A DNA stretch of 64,000 bases from Serendipita indica DSM 11827 (Eukaryota > Basidiomycota > Agaricomycetes > Sebacinales > Serendipitaceae), in contig CAJVGD010000012.1 of assembly GCA_910890315.1 (NCBI GenBank), positions 1 through 64,000 on the forward strand, given 5' to 3'. Positions 33,501-45,411 of this stretch are shown here, in pieces. The first letter of the stretch is position 1, and the number at the start of each line of letters is the position of its first letter. Made by a program: the position numbers and the translations under genes. The notes below the pieces were generated by a model. It did not search any database. It saw only the letters and a list, made by a program, of their open reading frames with translations, and was not told the DNA's origin.

Positions 33501-36500
33501 TTGTTCTACAAGAGATTATATCGGCCAAGGCTGACACAAGTGATTCATCGAGAAAGCGGTCGAAGCTTAGCCCCTACCAGTCACTTGTGGTGGCACTGTG
33601 TTCCGATGCAAATCCAGTAGTAGACGCCAAGGATGTCACCACGGGTATACAAACGGTCCGAAAGCTCGTCTTGGATACCATTCTCAAGACCCTCAAAGAG
33701 CCAATCTCTTCAACGGAGACATCCGATCAGCGATATACTCGGTATATTGCGCTGGGTGACCTTTGTCAGAAGGTTCTCACCGTTAATCTGCACACGGGTT
33801 CTCAAAAGAATCACGAGGACTCCTTGACGCAGATTGCCGAGCTGATGCTTGAGAAGAATTATGTCGCCGCCTTTTCGTCTATCCTCTCCGAAGTCGATCT
33901 GGCACATCCCATGTCGTCCGTAGTGACATCGTCCATTCTAGCCCCGCTCGAGACGTTGTGAGTCGAATTTGCATTCTATATTCGCCCCTGACGAAGGACA
34001 GAACGAAGGCATCGATTAGAATCGGACGATCCGGAGAGCCAGTTGGCGATTCAGTGCCTTTTGATATCACTCAAGCACCCGAATTCTCTACCGAGAGTGA
34101 AGAGGAGAGCGATCTTTTGGACTCTGAGGAGACTCCAGACCCTTACAGCACCTCTGCACTTGGAATGTGAGTGCATTAGTTTCTCCGACGATAGCGCCTC
34201 TAACTCGCTTGTTTGTACCCAGGTACGGGGGTGTGAGTATTATATCTTAATGATCTACACGCAAACTGACTTTTGCAGGAAACGGATGGGGCATTTGCCG
34301 ATGTGGAGGAGCCCATGGAGGAAGAAGAAGAAGACGATGTGGAGATGGACTATGCAGAGGACGAATATGATACCGAAGAGAGTCAAGAAGATGCTGATGT
34401 CGATGAAGGTGCTGAGATGGAATCTCCTGAAGACGCAGATCCCAACGACGAAGATACAGATCTGGAAGACGACGAGGAGATGAGCATGCGAGAGGATGAA
34501 GAGCATGGCGAGGAAGATCTCGAAGATCACGATGAGGACGATGAAGGAAGTAGCCTCTCAGATGAAGACGATCCCGAGTCACGTCTTGAAGAGCGCGTTT
34601 GGCAGGCAAGTTATCCAGTTGTCATGGGATTATGGTGCTAATTGGTGGTCAGGAAATTCAAGCCCGTGAAGCAGGCGACGAGGAGGCAGTTCTGTTGCAA
34701 CCCGGTGACGAAGAAGACGATCTAGATGGTAAGTTGATCTGTATCTTTTCTCACGCTGTGCGTTTAACCCAACCCATAGGGCTGGATCCTACTTTGGACG
34801 ATCCCCTTGCAGAGTGAGTTTGATTCACCATCAAAAGGTGTACTTAGTTGATATATTTCCTAGCTTTGCGTATGAACTGAACGATAGGGAATTAGTAGAA
34901 GCCCCGGTCTACGTACATCCACCTCAACCGATGGGAGAGTTATTGGAGCCTCCTGGGGATCGTCGATTTCCCGGTATGTCCCCGCACAAGATAAATGCAG
35001 GACACAACTTATATTACGCCCAGATATCAGTGTTCTCCTCGATGGTCCCAGCCAGATACCACCAGGTTTCCCAGCGATTGATATCACGAGTGCATTCGAC
35101 ATTCACCCTGATGAGTTTGCTCGCCTGGGACATCGCAGAGCCTATCGCAGACCTCAAATAGTCCGCACAAGCATGCTTCAGGAAATGTTGGGAGCTCCGA
35201 CCGCCCAGATGATCCATGACATGGCTCGCGCATCAAATGGGGAACTTCAGCTGGCACTATCTGGCCCAGCAGCGCAACTTCTCCTTCACGGTGCAGGCTT
35301 GGATGGCTCCCAATTCAGACAACGGATGATGTCGCGGTACATGACCATCCGACCTGGACACTTGCCAGGCGGTCAAGTCGGACTGCCCGGAGCGATGCCT
35401 ACAACTCAACGCTGGGCCGAGGAAGCGAGGGAAAATGCTGGAGCTAGCTACGAGAACCGGCTCGTCGAGCTGGCAAACCATCTAGTGGTTACATTGCTGC
35501 CAGCTAGTCGTGAGGCGGCCAAGCTACGCGCAGAAGAGGCGATGAGGAAGCTCAAGGAGGCTGAGGAAAAGGAAAAGGAAGAGACACGCCTTCGCCAACA
35601 GGAAGAGGAAGCAGAGCGTGCAGAAGCAGAACGTCGTCGTCAACAGGAGGAGGAAGCAGCGCATGCAATGACGGTTGAAACGCCTGAAACTGCACCTGGT
35701 GACGCGACACAGAATGCTCAAGCGACTACAATGGACGCTATTGAACCAGAGTCAGTCTCGATGGAAGCATCCACCTCGAACGCCGAAGCGAGCACGAGTA
35801 ACAATCCACCTCGTGTAACTGTAATGTACCGAGGAGAGGAGATTGACATCACCGACGCCGATATCGATCCCGAATTCCTCAATGCTGTCCCCGAGGACAT
35901 TCGGGACGAGATCCTCGGCAACTTTGTTCGGGAGCGGCAAAGAGAATCAAGACCGACCAGGATTCCAGAGGCAGAGATGGATATGGAGTTCCTAAATGCA
36001 CTCCCCGCCGAGATCCGAGACGATGTGTTGCGCAACCAGGCGATTGCACAGATTGCCAACGCCGTGGATATGGACCCTGCTTCTGTACTTGCTACACTGC
36101 CAGAGGAGCTTCGTCAAACTGTTCTTTTGGAGCAAGATGATGCCATCCTCGAGAGTATGCCGTCCGCCGTCCTTGCAGAAGCAAATGCTTTGCGGCACCA
36201 GATAGGTCGCCGATCAGCACCTTCTTCCTCCCTTTTCGTCCCTGGCATACCACCACCCACCCAGCAACCTCCGCGCAAGCCCCAATACCGGGAAGTGGCC
36301 CAACTTCTGGAGAAGCCGGGTTTACTCAACCTTGTAAAGCTCCTGTTCTTTGTGGACCAAACCCGTCGCACCTCCTTACAGCAGGTTATTGTCAACCTCT
36401 CCCAAAACGGTCGCTCGAGGACGGATCTCTTCAAGATACTATTATCCCTCCTTCACACGGGAAAAAGCGAATCGACGAATGTCGACAAAGGTCTTGCGCA

Positions 36501-39229
36501 ACCCTCGGTGCGGCCGGCTAAGCCCACTGCAAAAGGGAAGCAGAAGGAGGACCAATTGCTGCAGGTCAATGGGGTTCGGGCTCCGGAAGAGCAGGTGGTT
36601 GTCCAAAGAACGCTGGACACCTTGATGTCCGTCGTGCTCGCGAACGAGATGGCTCCCTTGTTCTTCTTGACGGAGCAGGACGCTTCATCAGAGCTTCACA
36701 GAGCCCATTCAAAGAAAGGAAAAGGCAAAGAGAAGCAAATACCGGGAGCTCACTATCCATTTGTGCAACTCCTCGCCCTCTTGGAGCGACACAACCTCCT
36801 GCAGCAAGCGCATTCCTTAGATACCATCTCTGGGCTGCTTTCTACCATCACAAAGCCTCTTACGGCCCTTCGAGAAAAGGATGAGAAATCTCTCGAGGAG
36901 GTTGTTCCCAAGGTCGCGGAACCTGTCCCACCATCAGCGCAAGCACGAGCTGTTCAAGAGATCCCTGTCGTTGAGCCTGCACCCGTAGTTCCGGAGACTG
37001 CACAATCCTGTAGGTACTGGCTGAAATTCTCCATCACTCTAACATTGTGCTAGCGTCAGGACAGCCAAAAGAATCTTCAGAGGACGAAGTGGCACCCAAG
37101 TCCAGGGAAGAAATCATACGAGCGAACCCACCCAACCTGCCAGACTCGGCTCTGCGATTGGTAGTCAATCTTCTAACGTTCGGAGAATGTTCGTCGCGCT
37201 GCTTCCAGAACACACAGGCTCTCATATTCAATCTTTCGTCTCTTCCGAGTGCTCGAGATGTCATCATTGACGAGCTCAAGACGAAAGCAGAGGAGTTTGG
37301 CAGGATGATTCATATCGAGCTGGAGGCTCTCCTTCGCTCGGTAAATGGCCTACGTCGAGGAGAAGACTTGCCGAGCTCTATCACCACCAAATTCTCCTTG
37401 CCGACGTCCAATCAAGCTCGCTTGCTCAGGATACTCAAGATTCTGGAGAACATCTACATGCCCGTGCTGCCTGGTCGCTCTAGCGCACAGGTGGATACCT
37501 CTGGTGAGGACGAGAGAATAATAGCCCTCTTTGAGAGGCTGCATTTTGCTCCACTCTGGAAGAAACTCAGTGATTGCCTCAAGTCGGTCGAAGACCGTCC
37601 AGACGCTACTCATGTCGCGACATTTTTACTACCGCTGATGGAATCACTGATGGTAGTCTGCAAGTCTACTGCTTCACAAGCGCACTCGACAACTGCCAAG
37701 GCCATGAGAGCGTCAATGTCCCCACGCTCGCCGACCTTGGATCGTGAATCGTCGGGGGACGTATTCGTCGCGTTCACGGACAAGCATCGAAAGGTCCTGA
37801 ATCTGATGGTGCGCAACAAGCCCTCCCTGATGTTTGGATCATTCTCCCTACTCGTACACAATCCCCGCGTTCTCGACTTTGACAACAAGCGCAACTATTT
37901 CACGCACAAGCTTCGACACCGGAGTCGCGCAGAGAGAGAGCGAGAGACCTACCCTACCATTCCAATTAATGTCCGACGTGCCAAGGTCTTTGAGGATAGC
38001 TTCCAAGCTATTTCTCGACTGAGCGACAAAGACCTCAAGTACGGCAAACTGAACGTTCGCTTCAGTAACGAGGAGGGCGTCGACGCGGGAGGTGTCACTC
38101 GAGAATGGTTCCGCATCCTCGCGCGAGAAATCTTCAATCCTAACTACGCCTTGTTCTCGCCGTGTGGCGCGGATCGTTTGACCTACCAGCCCAACCCCGC
38201 ATCCTGGATCAATCCCGATCATCTACGGTACTTTAAATTTGTCGGGAGAATATTGGGAAAAGCAATCTACGATCAACGATTGCTGGATGGACACTTTGCG
38301 CGATCGGTCTATCGACAACTTCTCGGGAAACCTGTCAATTACCGCGACTTGGAATGGTCTGATCCATCCTACTATAGTGGGTTGCGCTGGATGCTCGACA
38401 ATTCTGTCGAGGCGATGGATCTTACGTTTAGTGAGCAGAGCGAACAGGTATGATCTCTTTTACTACAATCCTGTCTCTGTGTGACTCTCTCATAGCTTGG
38501 AGAAATGGTCGTCGTCGATCTGAAGCCCAATGGCCGGAACATTGCCGTCACTGACGAGAACAAGGACGAATACATCCAACTCATCGCCGAATATCGGTTA
38601 ACTACGTCAATCAAAGATCAACTGCAAGCCTTCCTAGAAGGATTCTACGAAATTGTTCCCAAAGAACACATTTCAGTGGTACGTTTTTGCGTTCCAAGTC
38701 CGCCCCAAGACTTGACAGGCTGTAGTTTGACGAAAAGGAGCTCGAACTGCTCATATCTGGGACTCCTGATATCGAAGTCGAGGATTGGAGGTCGGCCACC
38801 GAGTATCATGGCTACTCTGCCTCGGATGCGGTCATCCTTTGGTGGTGGCGAGCCCTCAAGTCTTTCTCGCGGGCAGATCGTGCAAAGGTCCTCAGTTTTG
38901 CCACTGGAACCGCAAAGGTTCCTCTTGGCGGCTTTGCAGAGCTTCAGGTACGGTCTACAGTCGATTGGTTTCCTCTGAGACTTATGACTCTCTACCACAG
39001 GGTGTCGACGGCATTCAACGTTTCTCCATCCACAAGGATTACGGTGCCATGGATAGGCTACCACAGGCTCATACCTGCTTTAATCAGAGTAAGCCCTTTC
39101 AGAGTGTTTTGGCGAGGGTGACTAATGCGAAACGCAGTCGATCTGCCACAATATTCCTCGTACGAAAAGCTTCGCCAGCAGCTGCTTCTGGCCATTAATG
39201 AAGGTGGAGAGGGTTTCGGCTTTGCATGA
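27531..39229 (+). CDS. TOM1: Giant HECT E3 ubiquitin ligase, Tom1/HUWE1 family
   Basis: About 11.7 kb, roughly 3,600 residues. Exon 1 (27531-27572) reads [14 protein letters not shown] and splices to [16 protein letters not shown] and [20 protein letters not shown], the DUF908/DUF913 armadillo-like N-terminus (to about 31.1 kb). A UBA domain lies at 31.76-31.87 kb ([20 protein letters not shown]). A very acidic stretch of about 110 residues lies at 34.27-34.60 kb. Three ubiquitin-binding-motif-like repeats lie at 35.85-36.15 kb ([52 protein letters not shown]). The HECT domain runs from about 37.9 kb to the end: [35 protein letters not shown], and catalytic Cys at 39076-39078 in QAHTCFNQ. The protein ends [11 protein letters not shown]. 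Family role: nuclear and cytosolic quality control, mRNA export and degradation of excess histones and ribosomal proteins. Confidence 0.95.
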
Positions 39230-39320
39230 GCATGGACACCACCATTTGTATCTTAAAACCTGCCATATATTCGTCGTTTCTCAAACACGGTCCTGAGGCC
39301 TTCATTTGTGCGTTTTGCAC

Positions 39321-41689
39321 ATGCTGAATGTGCTCAAGATCCAGAATGGCCATTGGCCTCGAGCGTCATCATTTCGAGGCTTCAAATCTTCGCCACGAGC
39401 CAGAGAGCGGGTTTCGCCCCAGAGATTCCTGAGAGACATTGATTTTAAAAGGAGAGGGGCCACTCCTCGACGGATATCGCTCGCACTTGTCGCACTTGCG
39501 GGGGTTACAGTGCGTATAAACACGGCCAAGAATGACGAGAGCTCATGTCAGACTGCATTCAATATCAGATTATATATAACTATGATGACATTCGATTCTT
39601 CTCCATTGCTGTTGTTCGTACGACTCGTATTGCCACTGCAGCAACACTGGCCGTCCTCGACTATCGTCGCACGTATGCGGCTGAATACCCCAACGAAGAA
39701 GAGCGACTCGCTGCCATCTCAGCGTGTCATACTCGAGCAGCAACGCATACCTTGCATGCTCTGCTGGCCAATTCAGGCGTCTATGTAAAGCTCGGACAAC
39801 ATATAAGCTCCAGTATTATACTTCCTATAGAATGGCAAACCACGATGAGGTCAGTTTCTTTATATATGTTCTGACCACGCTAATATGGGTTGTTTAGGCC
39901 GTGCCTGGACTCGTGCGAGGTATCGACATTTGAAGAGATTAAGCAAGTCTTCTTCGAGGATAACGGGATGACGATAGAGTCTGTATTCTCAGACTTTGAC
40001 CCCGTTCCCCTGGGTGTGGCTTCCCTTGCTCAAGTCCACAGCGCCGTTCTGCGTGGGCAGAAGGTTGCCGTAAAAATTCAGCATCCAGGCCTCCAGGAAT
40101 TTGCTGCCGTAGAGTAAGTTATTTGTCTCCCCGGCTCTTAGACCGCTTACCTCTTCCGCCAGCCTCGTCTCTACCGATATCACTCTCCGGATAATAAAGT
40201 GGCTCTTCCCGGACTTTGAATTCAGCTGGTTGGGCCGTGAGATGGCTGAAAATCTCCCCCGCGAAATGAATTTCCTGGAGGAATCTGCGAATGCCGCTCG
40301 CGTAGCGTACAACTTTGAGCGAACGGCCCCAGACTCTCCCTTGTACATCCCAAAGGTATTCTCGGCTACCAAACGCACACTAGTTATGGAATTCATAGAA
40401 GGTGGGCCTATTTGTCCATTCGTCTCATTGATGACTGACCTCGCGCTTTCTAGGCCACAAGATTGACGATGGCATCAACGAGTTTCTTGCAACACATGGG
40501 ATAGATCGGAACCGTGTCTCGCAAGAGCTTGCGAAGATCTTCTCTGAACAGGTCTACATACATGGGTGGTTCCATGCCGACCCTCACAAGGGCAATCTAC
40601 TGATTCGGCCATCTTGGAGAAATCGACATACCAACTTTGATATCGTTCTTTTGGATCATGGTAAGCTCATAGATGTCACCAAAACCCGGCCAATGAGTAA
40701 CGTTCTCCAGGCTTGTACTTTGACATTCCAGACGAGCTCCGAATAAACTATGTAAGCATAAATATTGACATTAATAGCCTAACTAACGACGTTAGGCTCG
40801 ATTTTGGCTGTCCTTGTTATCACCTGCGACGGAGAAGAACCGAGAAAAGAGGTGAGGGAGACACCTGTAATTTATTAATGCGTATTGACATGTCCAACAG
40901 GCAAAAGTACGCGACCCTTGTTGGAAATATCAAACCGGAGCGAGTGAGTATGGTGCACGAGAGAGCCTGGCTTGTCACTGACTATAGGCAGTACAATGTT
41001 TTTGAGGGTGAATACTCGTTCGCAGGGGATAATTCAGCTACTAACTGTAGTATAGCTGCATTGACAGGCAGGCCGTCTGGTTCGTGGGGAGGAAAGAAGC
41101 AAGCTGCTGGTCGCCTCCAAGCCATACAACAGGCTGCCGCTATGTTCGATATGGGCAATTTGCAGGATCAAGAAATGGAGAAACTCCGTACCATGCTTGT
41201 TGCAAATGGCGGCATTATGGTTGCCATGTTCGAAATCCTGAGAGGGGTTGACTCAAAGGTGTGTATCTCCCATATAGCATCACGGCGGTCGACTGAACGC
41301 CACCCAGGTATTGATGCTCTTTAAATTGAACGAGTTGACGCGCTCCCTCGATCATGCATTACATACGACGCATCCACCGTTCCGAGTCTTCCTGATTGTT
41401 GGACAGTATTGCAATCGTGCCGTGTACGCCTCCATCCAAGTATAATGTCGAGATACTGACTGCTGATAGATGGCAAGACGAAAAACAATCAATCGTACAC
41501 CTGGAGCACGGAAGAGTACAGATGTTCTTCAAGCGATGGTTTGTCTATCAATTCCGGAGGCTGGGATTCTCCACGGCGGCATTTTGGATGGACCTTCGCT
41601 CGAGCCTTGTTCTCACGTCTGCATGGCTTCGGGGTTTATTTTTGCATGGATTTGACGGTGCCTGGAGGGCGAGAGCGGGTCTTGTGTAA
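39321..41689 (+). CDS. MCP2: UbiB/ABC1-family atypical kinase, mitochondrial (ADCK1/Mcp2 type)
   Basis: The N-terminus MLNVLKIQNGHWPRASSFRG continues as an Arg/Ser-rich, acid-poor leader followed by a hydrophobic span (ISLALVALAGV, then TIIYNY across an intron ending near 39565). UbiB hallmarks follow: KLGQHISSS (KxGQ), the Ala-rich loop PLGVASLAQVH, the ATP lysine in VAVKIQHPGL, LPREMNFLEESANA, HADPHKGNLLI and LLDHGLYFDIPDELR. The later part has AAMFDMGNLQDQEMEKLRTM and ANGGIMVAMFEILRGVDSKV. These blocks place it with yeast Mcp2/Cqd2 and human ADCK1, inner-membrane proteins affecting coenzyme Q distribution and lipid balance. At least six introns. The exon limits around 40740-41020 are not fully resolved. 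It starts 91 bp after TOM1 ends. Confidence 0.87.
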
Positions 41690-41748
41690 TCATCCCTATT
41701 CCGGCCCATTACGCCATAGTACCACACTTGACTTCTGCGCCATCGATC

Positions 41749-42083
41749 ATGACCCAAAGTGAGACTCTGAGGGCACGTAATAGACGTGATAAATCATAGA
41801 CAGGCTACATTATTGTCTTCAAGGATCACGCTTCTGCAGAGGAGATTGAGAGCGCAAAGAAGAGGATTCAGGAGAGCGGTGAGAGTGGCTCGGGTGGCCA
41901 ATTGCTCTTAAATATGCTAAACGAGGTTCAAATCTCATAGGTGGCGAAGTCGTTCACGACTATGGAACAGTCCTCCGCGGGTTCTCTGCCAAGGTGACGC
42001 CAGAGTTTATCAACACCCTCCAGTCCAATTTTGCATCTGCTATCGATTATATAGAGGAAGATCAAGTTGTGACAACGCAGTGA
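41749..42083 (+). CDS. PBI2: Small I9-type serine protease inhibitor (Pbi2-like)
   Basis: Three exons. The first is only ten bases (ATGACCCAAA) and joins to GC to give MTQSYIIVFKDHASAEEIES. Then come AKKRIQESGGEVVHDYGTVL and RGFSAKVTPEFINTLQSNFA, ending SAIDYIEEDQVVTTQ. The 75-residue product has the fold and C-terminal EEDQVVTTQ of free-standing subtilisin propeptide-like inhibitors such as yeast Pbi2 (proteinase B inhibitor 2) and Pleurotus IA-1. No signal peptide, so it should act in the cytosol, protecting against vacuolar proteinase B or helping vacuole fusion as in yeast. It starts only 59 bp after the stop of the ADCK-type gene on the same strand. Confidence 0.87.
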
Positions 42084-42530
42084 GAATGGAGTGAGCAGAA
42101 GGGGATACGAGCTTATGTGGCCGAAATTTGGCAGCTCAGACTTGTCCGAGTACAGATAAATTGAAATTTGTACGACATTTTGTCCTTGTGGAAGCGTATT
42201 CTATATGATTGAACATGATCAATGACAAGATTTCTGACATACCTCAAACTCCCTACAGGAATCCGCCGTGAGTGGGCTGTCGGTGATGCGAAGAGCCTCT
42301 TCATCATCTCCATGTAGTGTCTTCCTTGTAGAATGGTATGTCGTCTGCAAGCGTTGGATCAGTGACCAGTTCCTCGATCAACTCCATGCTGTCCTTCACC
42401 CCATGTAGAGTAGTTCATCTTTACTATCTTCCCATCGTTCGTATGGCGTGTAAATAATTCAATTAATTTCTATTACCAACGCGAACACGTATGCTACAGT
42501 GACAGACACCCGTCGATGAGATGAGACCAA
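42084..42530. other. Convergent intergenic region with unexplained short minus-strand reading frames
   Basis: It lies between the stops of the protease inhibitor and the PI 4-kinase. On the minus strand two adjoining short frames (about 42300-42400 and 42235-42310) look protein-like: MELIEELVTDPTLADDIPFY and DDEEALRITDSPLTADSC. They are in different frames with no good intron between them, so I do not call a gene. Confidence 0.3.
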
Positions 42531-45389
42531 TTACCAGCACGAGAAGAACGGTTTCGCGTCCACAGTCTCCACACGCTAATCAATGGGTAAGCAACCGCTA
42601 TGAACAAATGAAAAAAGGCGACACACCTCTGCAATCACCACCTTTTTGCCCGACTCGGCATCGAGCACGGGTCTCCTTGACACATCCATGCTCCGTCCCG
42701 AGCGCTCGTTTCCATGACTTGCCCAGCGGATATGGCTTGGGCGTTGTGCCTCCTCGGACATTCGTATGCTCGTCCTAGCGGCGGTCCCGAGCCCGCTAAG
42801 GGTGGGTTTTGTACTGACACGTGAGGCGGAAGGTTCGGGCTGACGCTCAGCGGCAGGTGGGGCAGCCGAAACAGCCTGGACAATATCTTCAGCAGGTAGT
42901 AAAGGTGCCTGGTCGGTTTGGGCCTCCTCAGCTTCCTCATCTTCGTATAGAGTATCCTCGGCCGGGCCAAGGCGAGTCAATCCTTCCTCAACCTTGTCCA
43001 ATCGCTCCATGTGTTCCAATACAGACACACCGGTGGCTGAAGGGTTGACGCGGGTGACTTTGCTGGAAAAGGGGACCGGTCTTGTCGCACCCGTAAAGTC
43101 GCTCGAGCTGCGCGACATTGGTGGAAAGTTGCCGTCGATGCGCGGCGAGCTAACGCTGCGAATGCGACGAATTCGCGTTGGGGATCCTCGAGCAAATGGT
43201 GATGATCCGTTTGGCAGTGGTCCCGCACTAAGCGGCCCAGCGAGTGCATCTGCCGAGAAGGTCTCGCCCACTTCGAGCTCGTCGTCCCACACTAGTACAT
43301 TTACTCTCCTTGTAAGTTCAAGAGGGCCTGCACCAATGTTAATACAAACTCGACAGAGTTCACTTCCTACGAACCTTCGTCTGGATGCTTTAATGACTGA
43401 AGCACATTCCAAGCTTGGCCCTTGATCACCGCCATTTGGCGCGCAAACATTTTTGGGTGAAAGCCGGGGTCAATCGCGAACAGTTTCTTCAATTGGTAGG
43501 TGGTTTCCTCCCACCATGCCTTTGACGACAACAGGGGCAAAAAGTGCCGTCGAGTTTGTTCAGAGAAAGGCCTAGAGACTTTTCAGAATTGATAAGGCGA
43601 TTAGAAGTAGCATACCGGCCGATCAAGGAGACGGGTAAGTAGAGCCAGCCATATGTAAATGATCTCCAACCCTTCGGATGCTCATGAGGAAATGAGAGAG
43701 TTGTCAATGGCAGCAATATGCATATGAGGTCGCGAATAATTTGGCTCCGTTGTGGAGGTGGCCGGCGGAGGCTCTTGAGACGGTATTAACAATGGAGTCG
43801 TCCGAAGAGTAGGTTCGGCTTTCATTGGATCTTGTGACGTGTATACTGGGGTGGTCGTTCGGGACGGTGCTTGGTCTACAATTGATCTTTCGTGACTCTG
43901 GTTACAATACTTGATCATCTGCACGGTCGTGAGATTCCACAAGTCGGTTCTGGGTAAGACTTACATAATTATCTGAGCCTCGGTCGGTATTACGGATGAT
44001 GTAATCTATGAAATGTAAGAGGTGATGGCAGACAAGGCACAAGACGAACCTAGAATGACAAGCTTTTCCAACTCTAGTCTAAAATCTTGCTGCAGTGCCA
44101 GTGACCAATAAAAGTCGGTAGATTCCGGCATCTCGTACATTGTACGGGCCTGCTCGTCTTCGACTTCCTCATCGGTAAGATCTTCCTCCTCGCCCGTTTT
44201 TCCACAAACAAGACTGAGAGCACTCATCAAACGTTTGGTAGCCGCGCCAGAGCGATGATTTGAGTCGTCAAATGTGTCGGAGATGGACCTCCCAGGCCAA
44301 GGATGTTCACGAAGAAAGACGGTGGCATCGGTGTACCCGTGCAGGAACGTTTGGAAGGAGCCAATTTTCTCTGGTAATGGTTTCCCTTTTTTTGCTGCGA
44401 CTCGATCGATCCAGTCGTAGAAGAAGCTCGAGCTCGAGAGGGAAACGAGCTCGGTCCGCGGTACAATATTGAGCTGTAGCCGTGTGTCCATTAGTGATGC
44501 AGCTGCCTCGGAAATATAGCTAATTAAATGTTTAACACTCGTCAGAGAGTCTGACAATCACTTGCCTAAGTCCGGGAATCAAGCAGCTCCGACCGAATGG
44601 GAGGATGAACCTAAGCTTGCGGTGAAGCCACTTGGTTGTCCTGTTGGATGTCAGATTATCGGTTGAGCCGCCTTGAATTGGTTTCTACTTTGGATTGAGA
44701 TTCCCATAAGGCTCTTCGTTTTGCGGCTACCATGGTGTCAAAACTAGCGATACCCGACGGAATATAATGACCTTGAACACCCTACACGTTGCCGAGTGAG
44801 TGTTGATTTGTAGGAACATCAAATGGTCTTACCCAACAGTCTTATGTCTGTCGCCATCTTTGACGCGCACAAAGTAGCTTCCGGACGAGCCTTTGGCAAT
44901 CAATTTGGGGTGTACTCCGTCCAATATTGACTCCTTCACTGCGTCTATCATTCTGCCGACGATGTCTGTAAGCCAACGGACAAGACACGTTGATGTTCAC
45001 CAACTTGTCAAAGGTTTCCTTGGACATAGGAGGTCCATGATCCAACGTCTTTAGCTGTATGTGCAATAGAAATAGGTGAGCATATGCATTCCCTTCGGGC
45101 GTCGTGTACATACCGGGGCAGTTGGGTAGACGCTGCGCGAGAAGGCCGGCTCGAAAACGGAGAAGGCAATCTCCTGTTTGTGGATATCCAACGCCTTTCG
45201 ACTCTTTACACGTTCCAACCATGCCTTGAATTTGTCCTGAATGTCGTGCAGGTCAATCTTTGGAATTTCTGGCCGTGACAGGCGTCGCTGACGCGTGAAT
45301 GACGAGCTTGTTGATGAGCGAGTGTGTGGAACTGTAGGAGCTGCGTCGTCGTCTTGTGCGAGACGCTGGTATCCAGCTTGACTGGGCAT
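42531..45389 (-). CDS. LSB6: Type II phosphatidylinositol 4-kinase (Lsb6/PI4K2)
   Basis: Starts MPSQAGYQRLAQDDDAAPTV. The kinase blocks follow in order: KTLDHGPPMSKETFDKLV, VHPKLIAKGSSGSYFV, KPKDEEPYG-type segment, YISEAAASLMDTRLQLNIVP, RTELVSLSSSSFFYDWIDRV, GKPLPEKIGSFQTFLHGYTD and EHPWPGRSISDTF. Next are LALQQDFRLELEKLVIL, DYIIRNTDRGSDNY across an intron near 43985-44045, and LSFPHEHPKGWRSFTYGWLY. The C-terminal 200 residues are disordered. A last exon of about 13 codons ends AKPFFSCW before TAA at 42531-42533. Lsb6-type enzymes make PI4P on Golgi, endosome and vacuole membranes. The cysteine-rich palmitoylation motif typical of animals is not evident; the final SCW cysteine could be a lipid site (inference). 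About ten introns. Confidence 0.92.
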
Positions 45390-45411
45390 GGCTCGGACCA
45401 AGTGACCTTCT
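45390..45411. promoter_or_regulatory. 22-bp gap between divergent start codons
   Basis: This is the whole interval between the PI 4-kinase ATG (45389, minus) and the LYR-protein ATG (45412, plus). Both 5' leaders must run into the partner's coding exon. Confidence 0.5.

Noticed and set aside
34247-34609. Long minus-strand frames opposite the acidic region of TOM1
   Set aside because: They are shadows of the GAA/GAC-rich coding strand; the His/Arg/Leu- or Phe-rich products are artefacts.
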